A stretch of 64,000 bases of DNA, taken from Batillaria attramentaria. Its lineage: Eukaryota; Mollusca; Gastropoda; Batillariidae. The translations under genes and the position numbers were made by a program. The notes under the pieces are model-generated. The model did not search any database. It was not told where the DNA came from and saw nothing but the letters and a program-made list of their open reading frames with translations. The stretch lies in assembly GCA_018292915.2 (NCBI GenBank), contig JACVVK020000378.1, forward strand, positions 72,501 through 136,500. The letters are read 5' to 3'. Within the stretch, counting starts at the first letter, position 1; every line of letters starts with the position of its first letter. This document shows positions 47,331 through 58,250 of this stretch, piece after piece.

Positions 47331-47794
47331 AACAAAATCATCCGGCTGAACTTCGTTCTAACCATTGTAAAACCATATCACAACATAGAATCTGCTGGAT
47401 CGTCGGTCGCAGATATGATTAATGCTGAGTTAGCAGGAAGTATTCAGCGGATGCGTCCATCTTTGGATCTCTCGCACATTCGATCTTTCTGTGTTCCGTA
47501 CTAGTTTTACTTGAACACATCGAACGAAATGCACTGCGTAGCCTACGTACAGCAGTGAAAGCCAAACTAGATCTTTCTTTCGTCCTCCGGAACTTTGAGA
47601 GTACTTATGTTTTCCATAGGCCTAAAACACATGCGAAATATATGGGGGGAGACCACCTGGCAGTCGCTGACATCTTCGTTTTTGTTTATTTTCTTAAAAT
47701 GTTTTACGGCGGCTAGTGTAGGGTTGGGTCAAACAACTGCGTAGATCTGCGGGATGCGCGCTAATGCGCGCAGACAACTCTTACGCGTTGTCCC
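46896..47794. mobile_element. 899-bp segment bounded by about 50-bp inverted repeats
   Basis: GGGACAACGCGAAGAGTTGT at 46896 onward is mirrored at 47741-47794 (ACAACTCTTACGCGTTGTCC). Both arms contain the palindrome GCGCGCATTAGCGCGC or a one-base variant. The interior, which includes the (AC)n tract at 47280-47328, has no transposase. It may be a non-autonomous DNA transposon; a clear target-site duplication was not found. Confidence 0.6.
47280..47328. repeat. (AC)n microsatellite
   Basis: About 23 AC units. Confidence 0.96.
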
Positions 47795-48534
47795 TCAAAG
47801 GGAGGTAAGTGAACTATCTTTATGTTTCCAAGATCTTTGCATTATGCTTCTGAGTGTGAGTCAGTGGCAAAAACGAAACCCACTGAAATTCCCGCTTTCC
47901 ACATGTCAAGTTGTAGAGACTCTTGCGAAAAGATACTGCATTTCGATGCAAAATAATTTCTAGACCATCCCAGAACATGCTGGTGCAGTAACGTCAGTAG
48001 ATTACGTCACCTTGGAGAGATTTCGAGCCTTCCAGTAAGTTGAGGAATGTTCTAGATCTGACGTAAGCAGCCCCCCTGCACAGCGTTCTGGATTCTTCTT
48101 CTTTCATGAATTTGTTCTCCGCGCATATTCTGTTCATAAAGTATTGGAGTTGTAGTCTGTTGTATCCCGTATCATCTCTGCGAGTGCACGATGATGGCGA
48201 CATAGCATAAGTAAAATACAACACCACGTCTCCAAACAGAGGAATTCCGAAAGAAAGTGGCGAGACACCCCCAAGAAAAAAACAGCATCACGTCAATCAA
48301 ACATGACGCACTTACTTTACGTCAGTGCGCGTGCGTCTCTTCTTCGATGTTTGTGAGGCGTGTGGCTTGCAGAGGAAATGTGCTGTGAGTACAAATTTTC
48401 GAGTCAACTGACGATAACGGCTGCAGTGAATTTTTCTAATTTTTTGTATATTTTTTATGGCACCCCAGGCTCATTATCTATGTATAGTAGGAGCGATTTT
48501 GAGATCTAAAGTGTGTTCACCAGCACTTTCATCA

Positions 48535-49130
48535 GGTACGGCTTACGCCAAAAGTATAAAAGCGACAACCTCCAAACTTCACTTAGTTGAGAGTCCGTAT
48601 TCATGCTATCTATGTCCAAAAAATGGAGTGGTTTAGGTAAATATTACGCCTTTAAACGCCAGAAAGCCACTTATTCTGAAAAGGGCGATAACTCGCAAAT
48701 CATGTGTGCAATTGTACCTGGATCGGGCCTTCTATTCAACAATCTTGATTCATTTAGAAACCCCAAATTTGAAATCGATCGGTTCAGTATTTTCGGAGAA
48801 ATAGGCATCTGAACTGGGTTCACATGCAATGTCAACTCAGGCTCGGTTTACATGAAAACTATAAGAGCGACCATTTTCTAGTAGTGAGTCAATTCAGAGT
48901 CCGTATTCAAGCTATCTACTGCCAAAAAATTGAGTGATTTAAATAAATATTACGCCTGTACACGAAAGACAACCAACTTGTCTCAAAAGGGCGATAACTC
49001 CCAAATCACTTAAGCAATCATCACACGCTTGAATCGTCTAATGTAACATTTTGATAAATTTGGATACCCCAAATTTGAAGCCATTCGGTTGAGTATTTTC
49101 GAAGAAACGGGCCTGGACACAATTCACACA
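48535..49130. repeat. Two-copy tandem repeat of about 300 bp
   Basis: Both copies contain AGAGTCCGTATTCA-GCTATCTA, AATATTACGCCT, AAAGGGCGATAACTC, CCCCAAATTTGAA and TTTTCG-AGAAA. Copy 1 is about 48540-48830 and copy 2 about 48840-49130. The 69-codon frame in copy 1 is broken in copy 2, so coding is unlikely. Confidence 0.85.
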
Positions 49131-49344
49131 CGCACACACACACGCACACACATCCGCACAGACGGCACTCAGTGAGGAGAAGAAGCGCGTTCGGAACAGC
49201 ATACATGCCAGCATCGATGACGCAGGTTTTCTTACGTCATTGTCAGAGTTACACTTGCATAATCGTCTCTGCGGGAGATCGGCAGTGACGTGCGTTTGTA
49301 CCACAGATGCTTGCCTATGAACGTGGAAATTTTAGCCCGTCCTA

Positions 49345-49378
49345 TTATGTTGTTTCCATTACTATGGAAACAACATAA
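49345..49378. repeat. 15-bp perfect hairpin
   Basis: TTATGTTGTTTCCAT at 49345-49359 and its complement ATGGAAACAACATAA at 49364-49378, with a 4-nt loop, followed by an A-rich stretch. Confidence 0.88.
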
Positions 49379-49752
49379 AAAAAATAAAAAAAACGACAAG
49401 CAAGAAATACAGAAACTGGAGAACACACAGGTCGGACGATGATACAGCGATCTGTTCCTTCCCACATAGCTATTTTTGTGGGAAGTGAGGTGTGTCACCG
49501 AGTTTGATGGAATGTCTGTCTGACCTCATTTTCCGTTTGATGTTAGTAAGGGATGTTAGGTGTCTGATGTTAAGTGTGTGTGATGACTGTTTGATGTCTG
49601 AACGAAGCCAGTGCTACGTGTTGGTGTGTCAGAATACACGAAAGTCTCAAATAACGTACAAATTAATGTATATTACCCTACATAGTTTACTTTGACAGCA
49701 TTGAAAATGAATAGATGATGATGCGTTGATACTTATGGTAAGTAGTGCAGTC

Positions 49753-49894
49753 ACGTTGGATATTCAATGTTCGGGTCGTGAGTTCGAATCCCGGCTGGGA
49801 CCAAATATTGTGCTGGCCTTTTTTTGTCGTTGTCTCGTCTTTGCTATCACTCTTACGTGATGGGAAAGGACGTTAAACACCCAAACACCCACCC
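49753..49894 (+). mobile_element. SINE-A copy, 5' truncated
   Basis: GTTCGGGTCGTGAGTTCGAA, CCCGGCTGGGACC and GGACGTTAAACACCCAAACA with a CCACCC tail. Confidence 0.92.
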
Positions 49895-50024
49895 TTTGTT
49901 TGCTTCGTTATTAGCTATTTGTTCAATCCATTATTGTTATTTAAATTCTTATATGGAACACAGCGCTCCGAACACAGTTAAAGCTGATTCTGATTCACGT
50001 ATTCGGTTAAAGGATAACAAACAG

Positions 50025-50069
50025 ACTAACCCTAACCCTTACTGTAACCTTAACCCTAGCCCTAACCCT
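50025..50069. repeat. Degenerate telomere-like (CCCTAA)n
   Basis: CTAACCCTAACCCTT and CCTTAACCCTAGCCCTAACC within 45 bp. TTAGGG is the usual molluscan telomere repeat, so this may be a short interstitial telomeric sequence. Confidence 0.6.
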
Positions 50070-50638
50070 CATTTCCAAATGTTTTGAGTCTTTTCAGTGG
50101 TTTTCTGATCTTTGTTTCTAACACGTTTTGCCATCAGTCCTTTTCGTTCTGCTTTGTGGGTGTGCGTGTTATTTAGCGACTCTATTTTTATGCCGACTCA
50201 AGCGGGCTGCCGAGCAGGAACCTTTTCCTGTACTGTTCTACGCATGTCTCGGATTTACAGTAGGACGCCCTCGGGACAAGTTTTGCTAGTGTATGTGTCT
50301 ATTTGTCACTGGTTCAACGGGACTGTAACCTGACGAACAACTTGTCTACCATCACCTTTTATTCTTTCGCCCGGAAAATTGCAACAGAACACAGGGACCT
50401 TGGTTTCGAGTTTCGTCTGAAAGGGATACCGGCTTAGAAAACACCACAATGTTTCATACCTGATTTTTTGTTTTGTTTTGTTTTGTTTGAGCGGGAGGGG
50501 GGAGGGGGGGAGTCGAATCGCGTATAGGCGGAAGCTTTGCTGACACAGATCATCATTCTTACTGCTGTAATAGGTTGTTTGTGTCTTTGTTTCTTTGTTT
50601 CTTGGTCTTGTTGTTGTTGTTTGTTATACGTTTGTTTG

Positions 50639-50812
50639 GGAAGCCGGGATAGTTGAGCCGCAGAGCGCTGGACTTTCAATGTTCGGGTCCTGAGTTCGAA
50701 TCCCAACTGGGGTCAATTTTTTTTATGCTGGCCCTTTTCTCGTTGCTCTGTCTTTGATGTCACCTCTACGTGGTGGAAAAGGGCGTTAAATCCTCAAACA
50801 CCCACCCACCCT
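50639..50812 (+). mobile_element. SINE-A copy, full length
   Basis: GAAGCCGGGATAGTTGAGCC, GAGTTCGAATCCCAACTGG and GGCGTTAAATCCTCAAACAC with a (CCCA)n tail. Confidence 0.92.
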
Positions 50813-50829
50813 TGTTTTTTTGTTTGTTT

Positions 50830-50978
50830 GTGTTTTGAAATTTACACAAGCATCTTGTCGTTTGAAAGACTCAAGCAACATTGAATTTTATTCCTTCACT
50901 TGCACGTGACGCACCACTTTCGCAGTACATAACTATCAATTAGAAAAGGACGTTAAATCCTCAAATACCCACCCAACG

Positions 50979-51021
<43 letters not shown>

Positions 51022-51024
51022 TGT

Positions 51025-51093
<69 letters not shown>

Positions 51094-51205
51094 TGTGTTT
51101 TGGAATTTACACAAGCATCGTACCGTTTGAAAGATTCGGGCAACATTGAATTTTATTTCACCACTTACACGCTACGCGCTACTTTCGCAGTACATAGCTA
51201 TCAGC
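50830..51205. repeat. Tandem duplication of about 110 bp separated by a SINE 3' scrap and (TG)n
   Basis: GTTTTG-AATTTACACAAGCATC through TTTCGCAGTACATA is present at about 50832-50935 and 51096-51195. Between them lie a second SINE-A 3' end (GGACGTTAAATCCTCAAATA at about 50949) and the (TG)n tract 50980-51098. The SINE tail was therefore duplicated along with its flank. Confidence 0.85.
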
Positions 51206-51599
51206 AGTGTTGCGGCCGACCCTCTGCCTCTTCCAGTCTAATCCCTCCCACTTCACGTTACTGCTAAACTTATTCACAGCATCGGGAGACGGGGTCACAT
51301 TTCCCGCACACTTCCGAGAGAAGTTTTCTAATCCAGAGAACCAACACAGGTGCTTGTGAGCGACCGATGCCAGACTTTGCCATGGGACACCAGAACCGAG
51401 GTCTCGCTTACCGCGTCCGACGCAGGGAAATATGCAAATGAGTATCGATTAACTGCGGCGGGGCTTTCTCTGTCGTTGGTGTGGATAGGACGTCATTGTG
51501 GGAACGTAGCGCGTGTCTTGCAAGTGAGACGGGATTTAGTGGTTAATTTTATCCGCGCAGGTAAGCTGCCCTGGCAGTTGAGTCAACATGCGCGCGCGC

Positions 51600-51601
<2 letters not shown>

Positions 51602-51639
<38 letters not shown>

Positions 51640-51763
51640 TGAAATGACTTTATTTGAAAGCGGTGGAAGTTTTTGTATAGTGGCCAGTTTTCAGACTTGC
51701 CGTTTGAATAAAAGCAAAAATTGACAGTGAGCGTTCGAACATGCTTAAAAGTGTAACTGAAGG

Positions 51764-51800
<37 letters not shown>
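51602..51800. repeat. (GA)n tracts
   Basis: GA tracts at 51603-51636 and about 51767-51799, the first preceded by a GC-alternating CGCGCGCGC run. Confidence 0.94.
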
Positions 51801-51804
<4 letters not shown>

Positions 51805-52027
51805 TAGTGCCTCAAACCTTTGCAACATGCCGGTTACTAATGTAGTAGCCGCCGAAATATTTCAGTTCCGTCATCTACAACTTGAAGACGGGCTAAAAAA
51901 AAAAAAAAAAAAAATGATGACTAGATAGTGTCTGTTAATAAATTCTTCAGCCGTTAAATGCGCCGTAAAGCTGTTCCCGACTTTAAAATTAATTAACTGT
52001 GATTTCCTTGCTAGAGTTAGTGGTTGG

Positions 52028-52248
52028 AAATGTTCAGCCCACAAAATCCCCCCAAAATGCAATTCTAAACTTCCGAAACTTCAGTTGCTGAGTTGGCCCT
52101 TCGCACCACTTGATTGTAACGTGTTCATGTCCAGTGTGTGAGAGAATGCATGTTATTCGCGTGAGCGTGCGTGTTGGGTTTAACTCGCGGCGCTTTGAGC
52201 CAATTGTTTTGGATAAAGCGTCTATGTTAATGCGCTTATTATCATTAT
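52028..52248 (+). mobile_element. SINE-B copy, 5' truncated
   Basis: TTCAGCCCACAAAATCC, TTCCGAAACTTCAGTTGCTG, CTTCGCACCACTTGATTG, GTGTGAGAGAATGCATG and CGGCGCTTTGAGCC, ending in ATTATCATTAT. Confidence 0.85.
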
Positions 52249-52259
52249 GTATGTGCCTA

Positions 52260-52261
<2 letters not shown>

Positions 52262-52338
<77 letters not shown>

Positions 52339-52365
52339 GCGTGTGTGTGTGTGTGTGTGTTTGTC

Positions 52366-52392
<27 letters not shown>
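52262..52392. repeat. (TG)n microsatellite with TTTGTC interruptions
   Basis: Three TG blocks with GTTTGTCTG spacers that recur, so the block plus spacer was duplicated. Confidence 0.95.
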
Positions 52393-52399
<7 letters not shown>

Positions 52400-53240
52400 C
52401 GTGTACGTGTACCGGCTTGTACGTGTAGGCCCTACACGTGTGCTTGTGTGCTTGTGTGCAGCAAGTGCAGCCGAACTCACACACATGTAATCATCTACAT
52501 CCTAGTTCAAGGATATGAATAATAAACATAAAAATAGAAAGAAATTATGCGGGCATGAGGACAGACAACCTCCACATCGCATGTTCTTCTGCTGAAGATC
52601 CGAAGGTACCTACCGCCGTGTCTTTACCGGCTTGTATATTCATTATCCCGCGATGTGTCCCTGCATCTGCCACGCTTGACGGCAGCTGATGAGTATGACG
52701 TCATGAGTTTTCACGCTCCAACGCCCATGCACACACACACAATTACATGCTGCTTGTGTGAAGCCGGGTCGATGGAAAAATCACTTCAAACTTCACCTTG
52801 AACTTTGACCCGCTAGGGGGATGACAGCTTGTCTTATACTGAAGTTGAAATCAAAGTGTTGACAGTACATGATTGTGTTACCGACTGGAGCAGTTTTATA
52901 ACTGTCAGAGCTGCGACACTTACGATACTGCGTGCTGCTTACGTACAGCGCAAGCACTTGATCGTAGTTATTCTAAGCATCTATATTAATTGCTTTTTTA
53001 ATTCATTCTTGTGCATTCACCATGTATTGTGGCCTGCCAGCGAGCGAAATACATGTACATATAATAATAATAATTTAAATAAAGATGACCTTTTTGTAAC
53101 AGCAATCATTATTTATTTTTATATTTATTGGCACCCCGCAAAAAACGATGACTTTTTTTTCAGACGAAACGAACCGGCTTCGGTCGTGATCCTAAAGTTC
53201 ATTAAAGTATGCTGCATACGTTTATCTTTATAATTTATTC

Positions 53241-53638
53241 AGTGGTCGGTGGTCTAGTGGCTAAGACTGTGACTTCGCCACCAATGTAAGAGGTCAGGCT
53301 CGAGTCCCACTCGGGACACAGAACTTTTCCTGCCCGTACGTGGCACCGTTCATTCGGGCCGATCATCGGGGGTTCTCTCCGGGTACTCCGGCTTCCTCCC
53401 CCTCTTCTTTGAAAATGTTCAGGCCTCAAAATTTAAAATAAATGCAGCCGTAAATTCCGAAACTTAAATAACTGAGCCGACCCTTCGCACCACGTGATTT
53501 CAATGGAGTCATGTCCAGTGTGTGAGAGAATGCGTGTGATTCACGTGAGCGTGCGTGTTGCGTTCAGTTCTCGGCGCTTTGAGCCAGTTTAAAAAACTGG
53601 GTCAAGCGCTTGCACAGTGCACTATTATTATTATTAGA
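53241..53638 (+). mobile_element. SINE-B, full length, with tRNA head and V-domain-like core
   Basis: The head has GGTCTAGTGGCTAAGAC (A-box-like) and GGCTCGAGTCCC (B-box-like), typical of tRNA-derived Pol III promoters. The core holds TTCTCTCCGGGTACTCCGGC then TTCCTCCCC, close to the conserved V-domain of vertebrate V-SINEs such as zebrafish DANA/HE1 as I recall it. The 3' part has CGGCGCTTTGAGCCAG, AAGCGCTT and an ATT tail (about 53625-53637). Two 5'-truncated relatives are at 34934-35170 and 52028-52248. About 400 bp. Confidence 0.88.
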
Positions 53639-53649
53639 TATGCTCTGTC

Positions 53650-53656
<7 letters not shown>

Positions 53657-53688
<32 letters not shown>

Positions 53689-53708
53689 CCCTCTCTCTCT
53701 CTCTCTCT
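53657..53708. repeat. (TCTG)n-(CT)n microsatellite
   Basis: Tetranucleotide then dinucleotide tract, adjoining the short repeat at 53709. Confidence 0.95.
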
Positions 53709-53748
53709 CAACTTCGTATTGTAAATGCGCGACAAAATATTATTGATG

Positions 53749-53752
<4 letters not shown>
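53709..53752. repeat. Short dispersed repeat joined to (CT)n, copy 1
   Basis: CAACTTCGTATTGTAAATGC through ATTATTGATGAAAAC is almost identical to 55627-55672, and both directly follow a (CT)n tract. It may be the 3' end of a retroposon that carries a GA tail. Confidence 0.7.
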
Positions 53753-53784
<32 letters not shown>

Positions 53785-54867
53785 TCGCTGGCGTGCCAGT
53801 GCGCTCGCGCTAGTGCGTCCGCATGTGCGTTTACGCGTTTGCTTTCTTGCTTTCTTCCTTCTTCGCTTCCTTGGTTTTCAGGCTTGCTCCAGAGAGTGTT
53901 TAAGAAACACATTAGGCCAATTTGCGTCAGGACAAATTCAGGGGTTTCAGCCTCTCGCGCGCTTGGTGTGAAAAATGAGTTGCCTGAACATGACCCGTTG
54001 CAGAGTTGCACACGCGCCCAAAGAAAAAACCATTTATCACACAGCGTCTGAGCGGGGAGGAATGTCCGTAGTTTGCTAGAAGTGAAATGTGAGCCATGTT
54101 AGCATGACGTATAATTTCCTAAAGGCTTTCAACAAGCTTATCGAAGAGCCTGAGACTAAGGAGAAGAAGTGCCTTTTACCTTACATTTTTTTCTTCTTCT
54201 TTTTCTTCTTTCGGTTTGACGTACGGAGGGTTGGGTGGGGTGGAGACTGGGTGGTGGGTGGGGGTTGGGGGGAAAGAGGGGTGATGAAAGACAGAAAGGG
54301 TATAGAGATCTTATTTGGAAAGCATTCCTTTTGTAAAGGCAAAGGAACAAAGCTTTCGCCTCCAATTTCACAAAAAAAGAAAAGGAAAAGGCGTTGTATT
54401 TCTTCAGATTTATGATATTATTATCATTATTTGTGTGTATTGATGTGGGTTCCCCCGCTAGTACTTTTTCTCTTGAAGTCAGTTGCTGTCATAGTCGGGC
54501 AGATGAAAGGGTTTGGGTGTAATGTGGATCACAGAGGAGGGGACTGGCGGGGCTGGTGACGTGTCAGGGAGTGGAGGGTGAGGGGGTGAGGGACGGAGGA
54601 GGGTACTGTCTCATGATTCGAACAAAGAACATAAAACATTCAGATTCGACATCCAAAACACTTTTTTTTTAAATATGAAAACATTCTGACCTAACTCAAC
54701 TTTCAAATTCTTCACATAATCATAAAGTATGCAACGCCCTTATAGAACACGCAGCTGTCACGTTAAAAAAGAAAAGAAAAAAAAGCTGATGACGATCTTC
54801 ATGGAAAACAATCATACACAATCCTTTCGTTTGTCCAAAATTTCATTCTACTTTTGTGCAGCTTTCG

Positions 54868-54940
54868 TGTGGTGTGGTGTGGTGTGGTGTGGTGTGGTGT
54901 GGTGTGGTGTGGTGTGGTGTAGTGTGGTGTGGTGTGGTAT
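54868..54940. repeat. (GGTGT)n pentanucleotide microsatellite
   Basis: About 14 units with one AGTGT variant. Confidence 0.96.
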
Positions 54941-54954
54941 TCCCCGTCTCTTCT

Positions 54955-55165
54955 GATACGCTTAAGGCTCCGCAGAGCTGGAGGACGAAGCATTGAAAGC
55001 CTGTTGCTGCTTAGTGCAACTATTTGTGCAATCGCCCACCCTGCTATTCACTCAAGTGCTTGCGGCATATTTGGTGTTGTTGTTTGTTTGTTTTTCATGT
55101 CATCGACCACAGCTTATTCTTCTTCGAAAGATGGACGTTGGATTTTGATCGTGTACACTTGACCT
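54955..55165. repeat. Dispersed repeat E, copy 2
   Basis: See 20922-21115. This copy has a T-rich insertion near 55078-55095. Confidence 0.7.
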
Positions 55166-55370
55166 TGTATTCATAATCAAAGTCTGCACCCTTACCCCCA
55201 CCCCTCGTCCTCCATCCTCCCTCTTCTCCCTCATTCTCCCCGCCCCCTCCCCCCACCTCACTTCCATAACACTTCCTTCATCTACTTAACGCCCTCGATG
55301 ACAGCGATGCAAATAGTGATGAGAGTGCGGGTGTCTGGCATGCAGAGAGAGAGAGAGAGAGAGAGCTACT

Positions 55371-55449
55371 CCGCCATTTTCATCATCTGCGTGCCTGTCC
55401 GACAAGATGGACGAGGGGCCGGCGGCACGTGCTGGTGACGTCACGTGAC
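55371..55449. promoter_or_regulatory. YY1/CRE/E-box motif cluster in intron
   Basis: CCGCCATTTT at 55371-55380 and CAAGATGG at about 55403 match YY1-type sites. TGACGTCA at 55436-55443 is a perfect CRE, and it overlaps CACGTG at 55442-55447. The stretch is GC-rich in an AT-rich intron. Candidate enhancer or cryptic promoter; unproven. Confidence 0.35.
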
Positions 55450-55571
55450 TGGGGACCCCGTTGCGTTCGTGCGGGCTAAGTTGGTGACTTCCCTCCGTGT
55501 GAACTTGAAAACGCAATCTGGCCACCCAGTTGAAAATTGTTGAAAACTTGGAAATTTGTTTTCCGTGTGCT

Positions 55572-55573
<2 letters not shown>

Positions 55574-55626
<53 letters not shown>
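55574..55626. repeat. (CT)n microsatellite
   Basis: About 26 CT units. Confidence 0.97.
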
Positions 55627-55630
<4 letters not shown>

Positions 55631-55672
55631 TTCGTATTGTAAATGCGCGACAATAATATTATTGATGAAAAC
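55627..55672. repeat. Short dispersed repeat joined to (CT)n, copy 2
   Basis: Partner of 53709-53752. It differs by a short indel in the AATATT region. Confidence 0.7.
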
Positions 55673-56112
55673 ACACTTCGAATCTTCGACGGGAAAAAGT
55701 CTGTACTACCTTCGGATTGGAAGCCCAAACCACTTCTTTGCGCTAGAAAACTTTCTCGCTTTAAATTTTTTTCCCAATCTCATCTCACAGAATATTACAG
55801 CGTTCTTGTCCAATGTACTGGTGCCAAAACAGTTGAAGAACTTGAGAATTGTCACATACTGGGAAACGCAATATCAAATTCCAAAAGGAGTAGAGACTGT
55901 TCGTAAAAGTGTGAGCGATCCTTCGTGTTGCCGTATGGTCTTGACCGCTAGACCCAGGTGTATGCGGGGAATCGTTGATTGTCGACTCAGTCAAATTCAC
56001 AGAGCTACTCTCAACCTCATGGTGAAAAGATTTGAGGCAAAGAAAACAGAAAGAAAATAAAGAAAAATTCCAACAGAGAAGACAAAAAAATGGTGATGAG
56101 CTAAAGAGGTGC

Positions 56113-56152
<40 letters not shown>
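56113..56152. repeat. (GA)n microsatellite
   Basis: About 19 GA units. Confidence 0.96.
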
Positions 56153-56153
<1 letters not shown>

Positions 56154-56364
56154 GGCACAGGCGCGCGGCGCGTGGGGGAATATGGATCAGTGAATTGCGT
56201 GGTGTGTCGCCGACAAAATGAGTTGTCAGAGTGGAAGATAAATTACCAATTTTCTGTTTTCCCTATTGTGAAGAATCGCCCTTGTAATCGCTCTAGACCG
56301 GCCCGGCTCCCCCAGGGAACAGCGCACGAACTGCTGTAGAAGAGAGAGAGAGAGAGAGAGAGAG

Positions 56365-56515
56365 TTCATGGAGGTGTCGTGATTGAAATCTGTGTTGTAG
56401 GGCCGTGCAGCTAAGTCACATGGAACTGAAGTTTAATGTAAAAACAAAAACGATGAAACAAACAGTGGACATTTCCTTGTCGTGGGACACTGACTGACCA
56501 CGACCTACAGACTCG

Positions 56516-56553
<38 letters not shown>

Positions 56554-56840
56554 ATGGAGGTGTCGTGATTGAAAATCTGTGTTGTAGGGCCGTGTAGCTA
56601 AGTCACATAGAACTGAAGCTGAACGTAAAAACAAAAACGATGAAACAAACAGTGGACATTTCCTTGTCGTTGGACACTGACTGACCACGAACTACAGACT
56701 CGGGGGGGGGGGGGGGAGAGTTCATGGAGGTGTCGTGATTGAAAATCTGTGTTGTAGGGCCGTGCAGTTAAGTCACATAGAACTGAAATTGAACGTAAAA
56801 ATAAAAACGATGAAACAAACAGTGGACATTTCCGTCCACG
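56365..56840. repeat. Three-copy tandem repeat of about 175 bp with (GA)n or (G)n linkers
   Basis: Each unit: TTCATGGAGGTGTCGTGATT, TGTGTTGTAGGGCCGTG, AAGTCACAT-GAACTGAA, AAAACGATGAAACAAACAGT, GGACATTTCC. Copies start near 56365, 56551 and 56721. The linker between copies 1 and 2 is GA-rich, and between 2 and 3 it is a run of about 16 G. Confidence 0.92.
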
Positions 56841-57711
56841 GGCCTATATACTTCGAGACGGGCCTGTAAGGGAGATCACTCTTCAGTCTTTTCAATTATT
56901 ATTATTATTATTTATTTTTTGTGGTTTGGTTTGAGTTTCTTAACTTTCAAAGTCATCACATGTCTCACAGCTAGCGTTTCTTGATCTATAAAACCTCTAG
57001 TTTTGTTGTTGGTAGTGTTTGGTTACTGTTCATAAATACTTACTGATGACTTTAGTTCATACATGGGTCGTATTCCAAGAGTAACTTCTCCTCCTTGAAA
57101 GGTCTAGTTCGGCCAGTAACTGTAACAATCTTCGCTGTCTGTCTCTGTCTGTCTGTCTGCCTGCCTGTCTCTGTTTTGTTTTAATGACTGGACAAGACGG
57201 ACAAACTACAGACCTAGTTCAGTTCCTAGTTTTCTATGCCAAAAAAACAACAAAAAAACTTTAATTTGGTAACTTCTGCATTCTCTGTGTTTGGGTCAAT
57301 TCACGGCTTATGACGTGAAAACTAATGCGAACTTAAACGAACCGCCTTTTTTTTTTTTATTCTTCTTCTTCTTCTTGTTCCTCTCTAACTCACTTTTATC
57401 CACAAGGGAGAGAGACACGAGAGGAAATCCCTCGCTTTCATCACTTACTGTCACCGCCCTCATTCCATCACTGAGAGTAGCTTTGAAAAATTACGGAAGC
57501 CGTGATGCATGGTGGGTGATGTGACCCCAGCCAATCGTCTGACTTCTCCTGACCTTCAACCTCTTTCAAAAGATTCGGCGACAGAGGGAGTATCAGCGAG
57601 AAAAGACCATCTTTCACAGGATACAAAAGATAAATGATGTGAGGGTCAGGGAGAAAAAGAGGGTCGGGGAGGGTAGGATGGCGGGCGATGAACACGACTG
57701 ATAATCCTCAA

Positions 57712-57713
<2 letters not shown>

Positions 57714-57786
<73 letters not shown>

Positions 57787-57938
57787 AATGAAATGAAAAC
57801 TGTATTTTGCAACGGTTGAAGTAACTGACGGAAAACAGTTTACAACATACCCCCCCCCCCCCAAAAAAAAAAAAAAAAAAAAAACTTGTACAAAAACGAA
57901 GACACCAGAGTAAAGAACTTTCACAAATCAAATCACAC

Positions 57939-57988
<50 letters not shown>

Positions 57989-58094
57989 GTTGCTGAATTA
58001 TACACCAAAATTAAAACTGTAGAGAAAGAACATATATACACATACTAAAATTAAAAAAATAACTGAACACACGAGAGAGAGAGAGAGAGAGAGT
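57714..58094. repeat. Cluster of three (GA)n tracts with C and A runs
   Basis: GA tracts at 57714-57783, 57942-57981 and 58073-58093, with a C run and an A run at about 57850-57884. The first is a perfect tract of about 35 units. Confidence 0.95.
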
Positions 58095-58117
58095 AGCATT
58101 TGAAATTGATTTATCGC

Positions 58118-58250
58118 TTGCGGGTTTCACGTCCTTTTTCAAGGACGGGCAGCGAGGCATACACGAGCACAAACTTTCGACTCCCATCCAGGACATGAAC
58201 TCACCACCCGAGTAGTGAACGTCCCACACTGTACTAACTCGGCTACCCCT
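58118..58250 (-). mobile_element. SINE-A copy, strongly diverged
   Basis: TTTCACGTCCTTTTTCAAGG, ACGGGCAGCGAGGCATACAC, CATGAACTCACCACCCGAGT and CTCGGCTACCCCTGC keep the SINE-A order but lack several blocks. Confidence 0.7.

Noticed and set aside
55530..56060. 176-codon + strand frame
   Set aside because: It starts just before a (CT)n tract, and the non-repetitive remainder has no recognisable domain or splice context.
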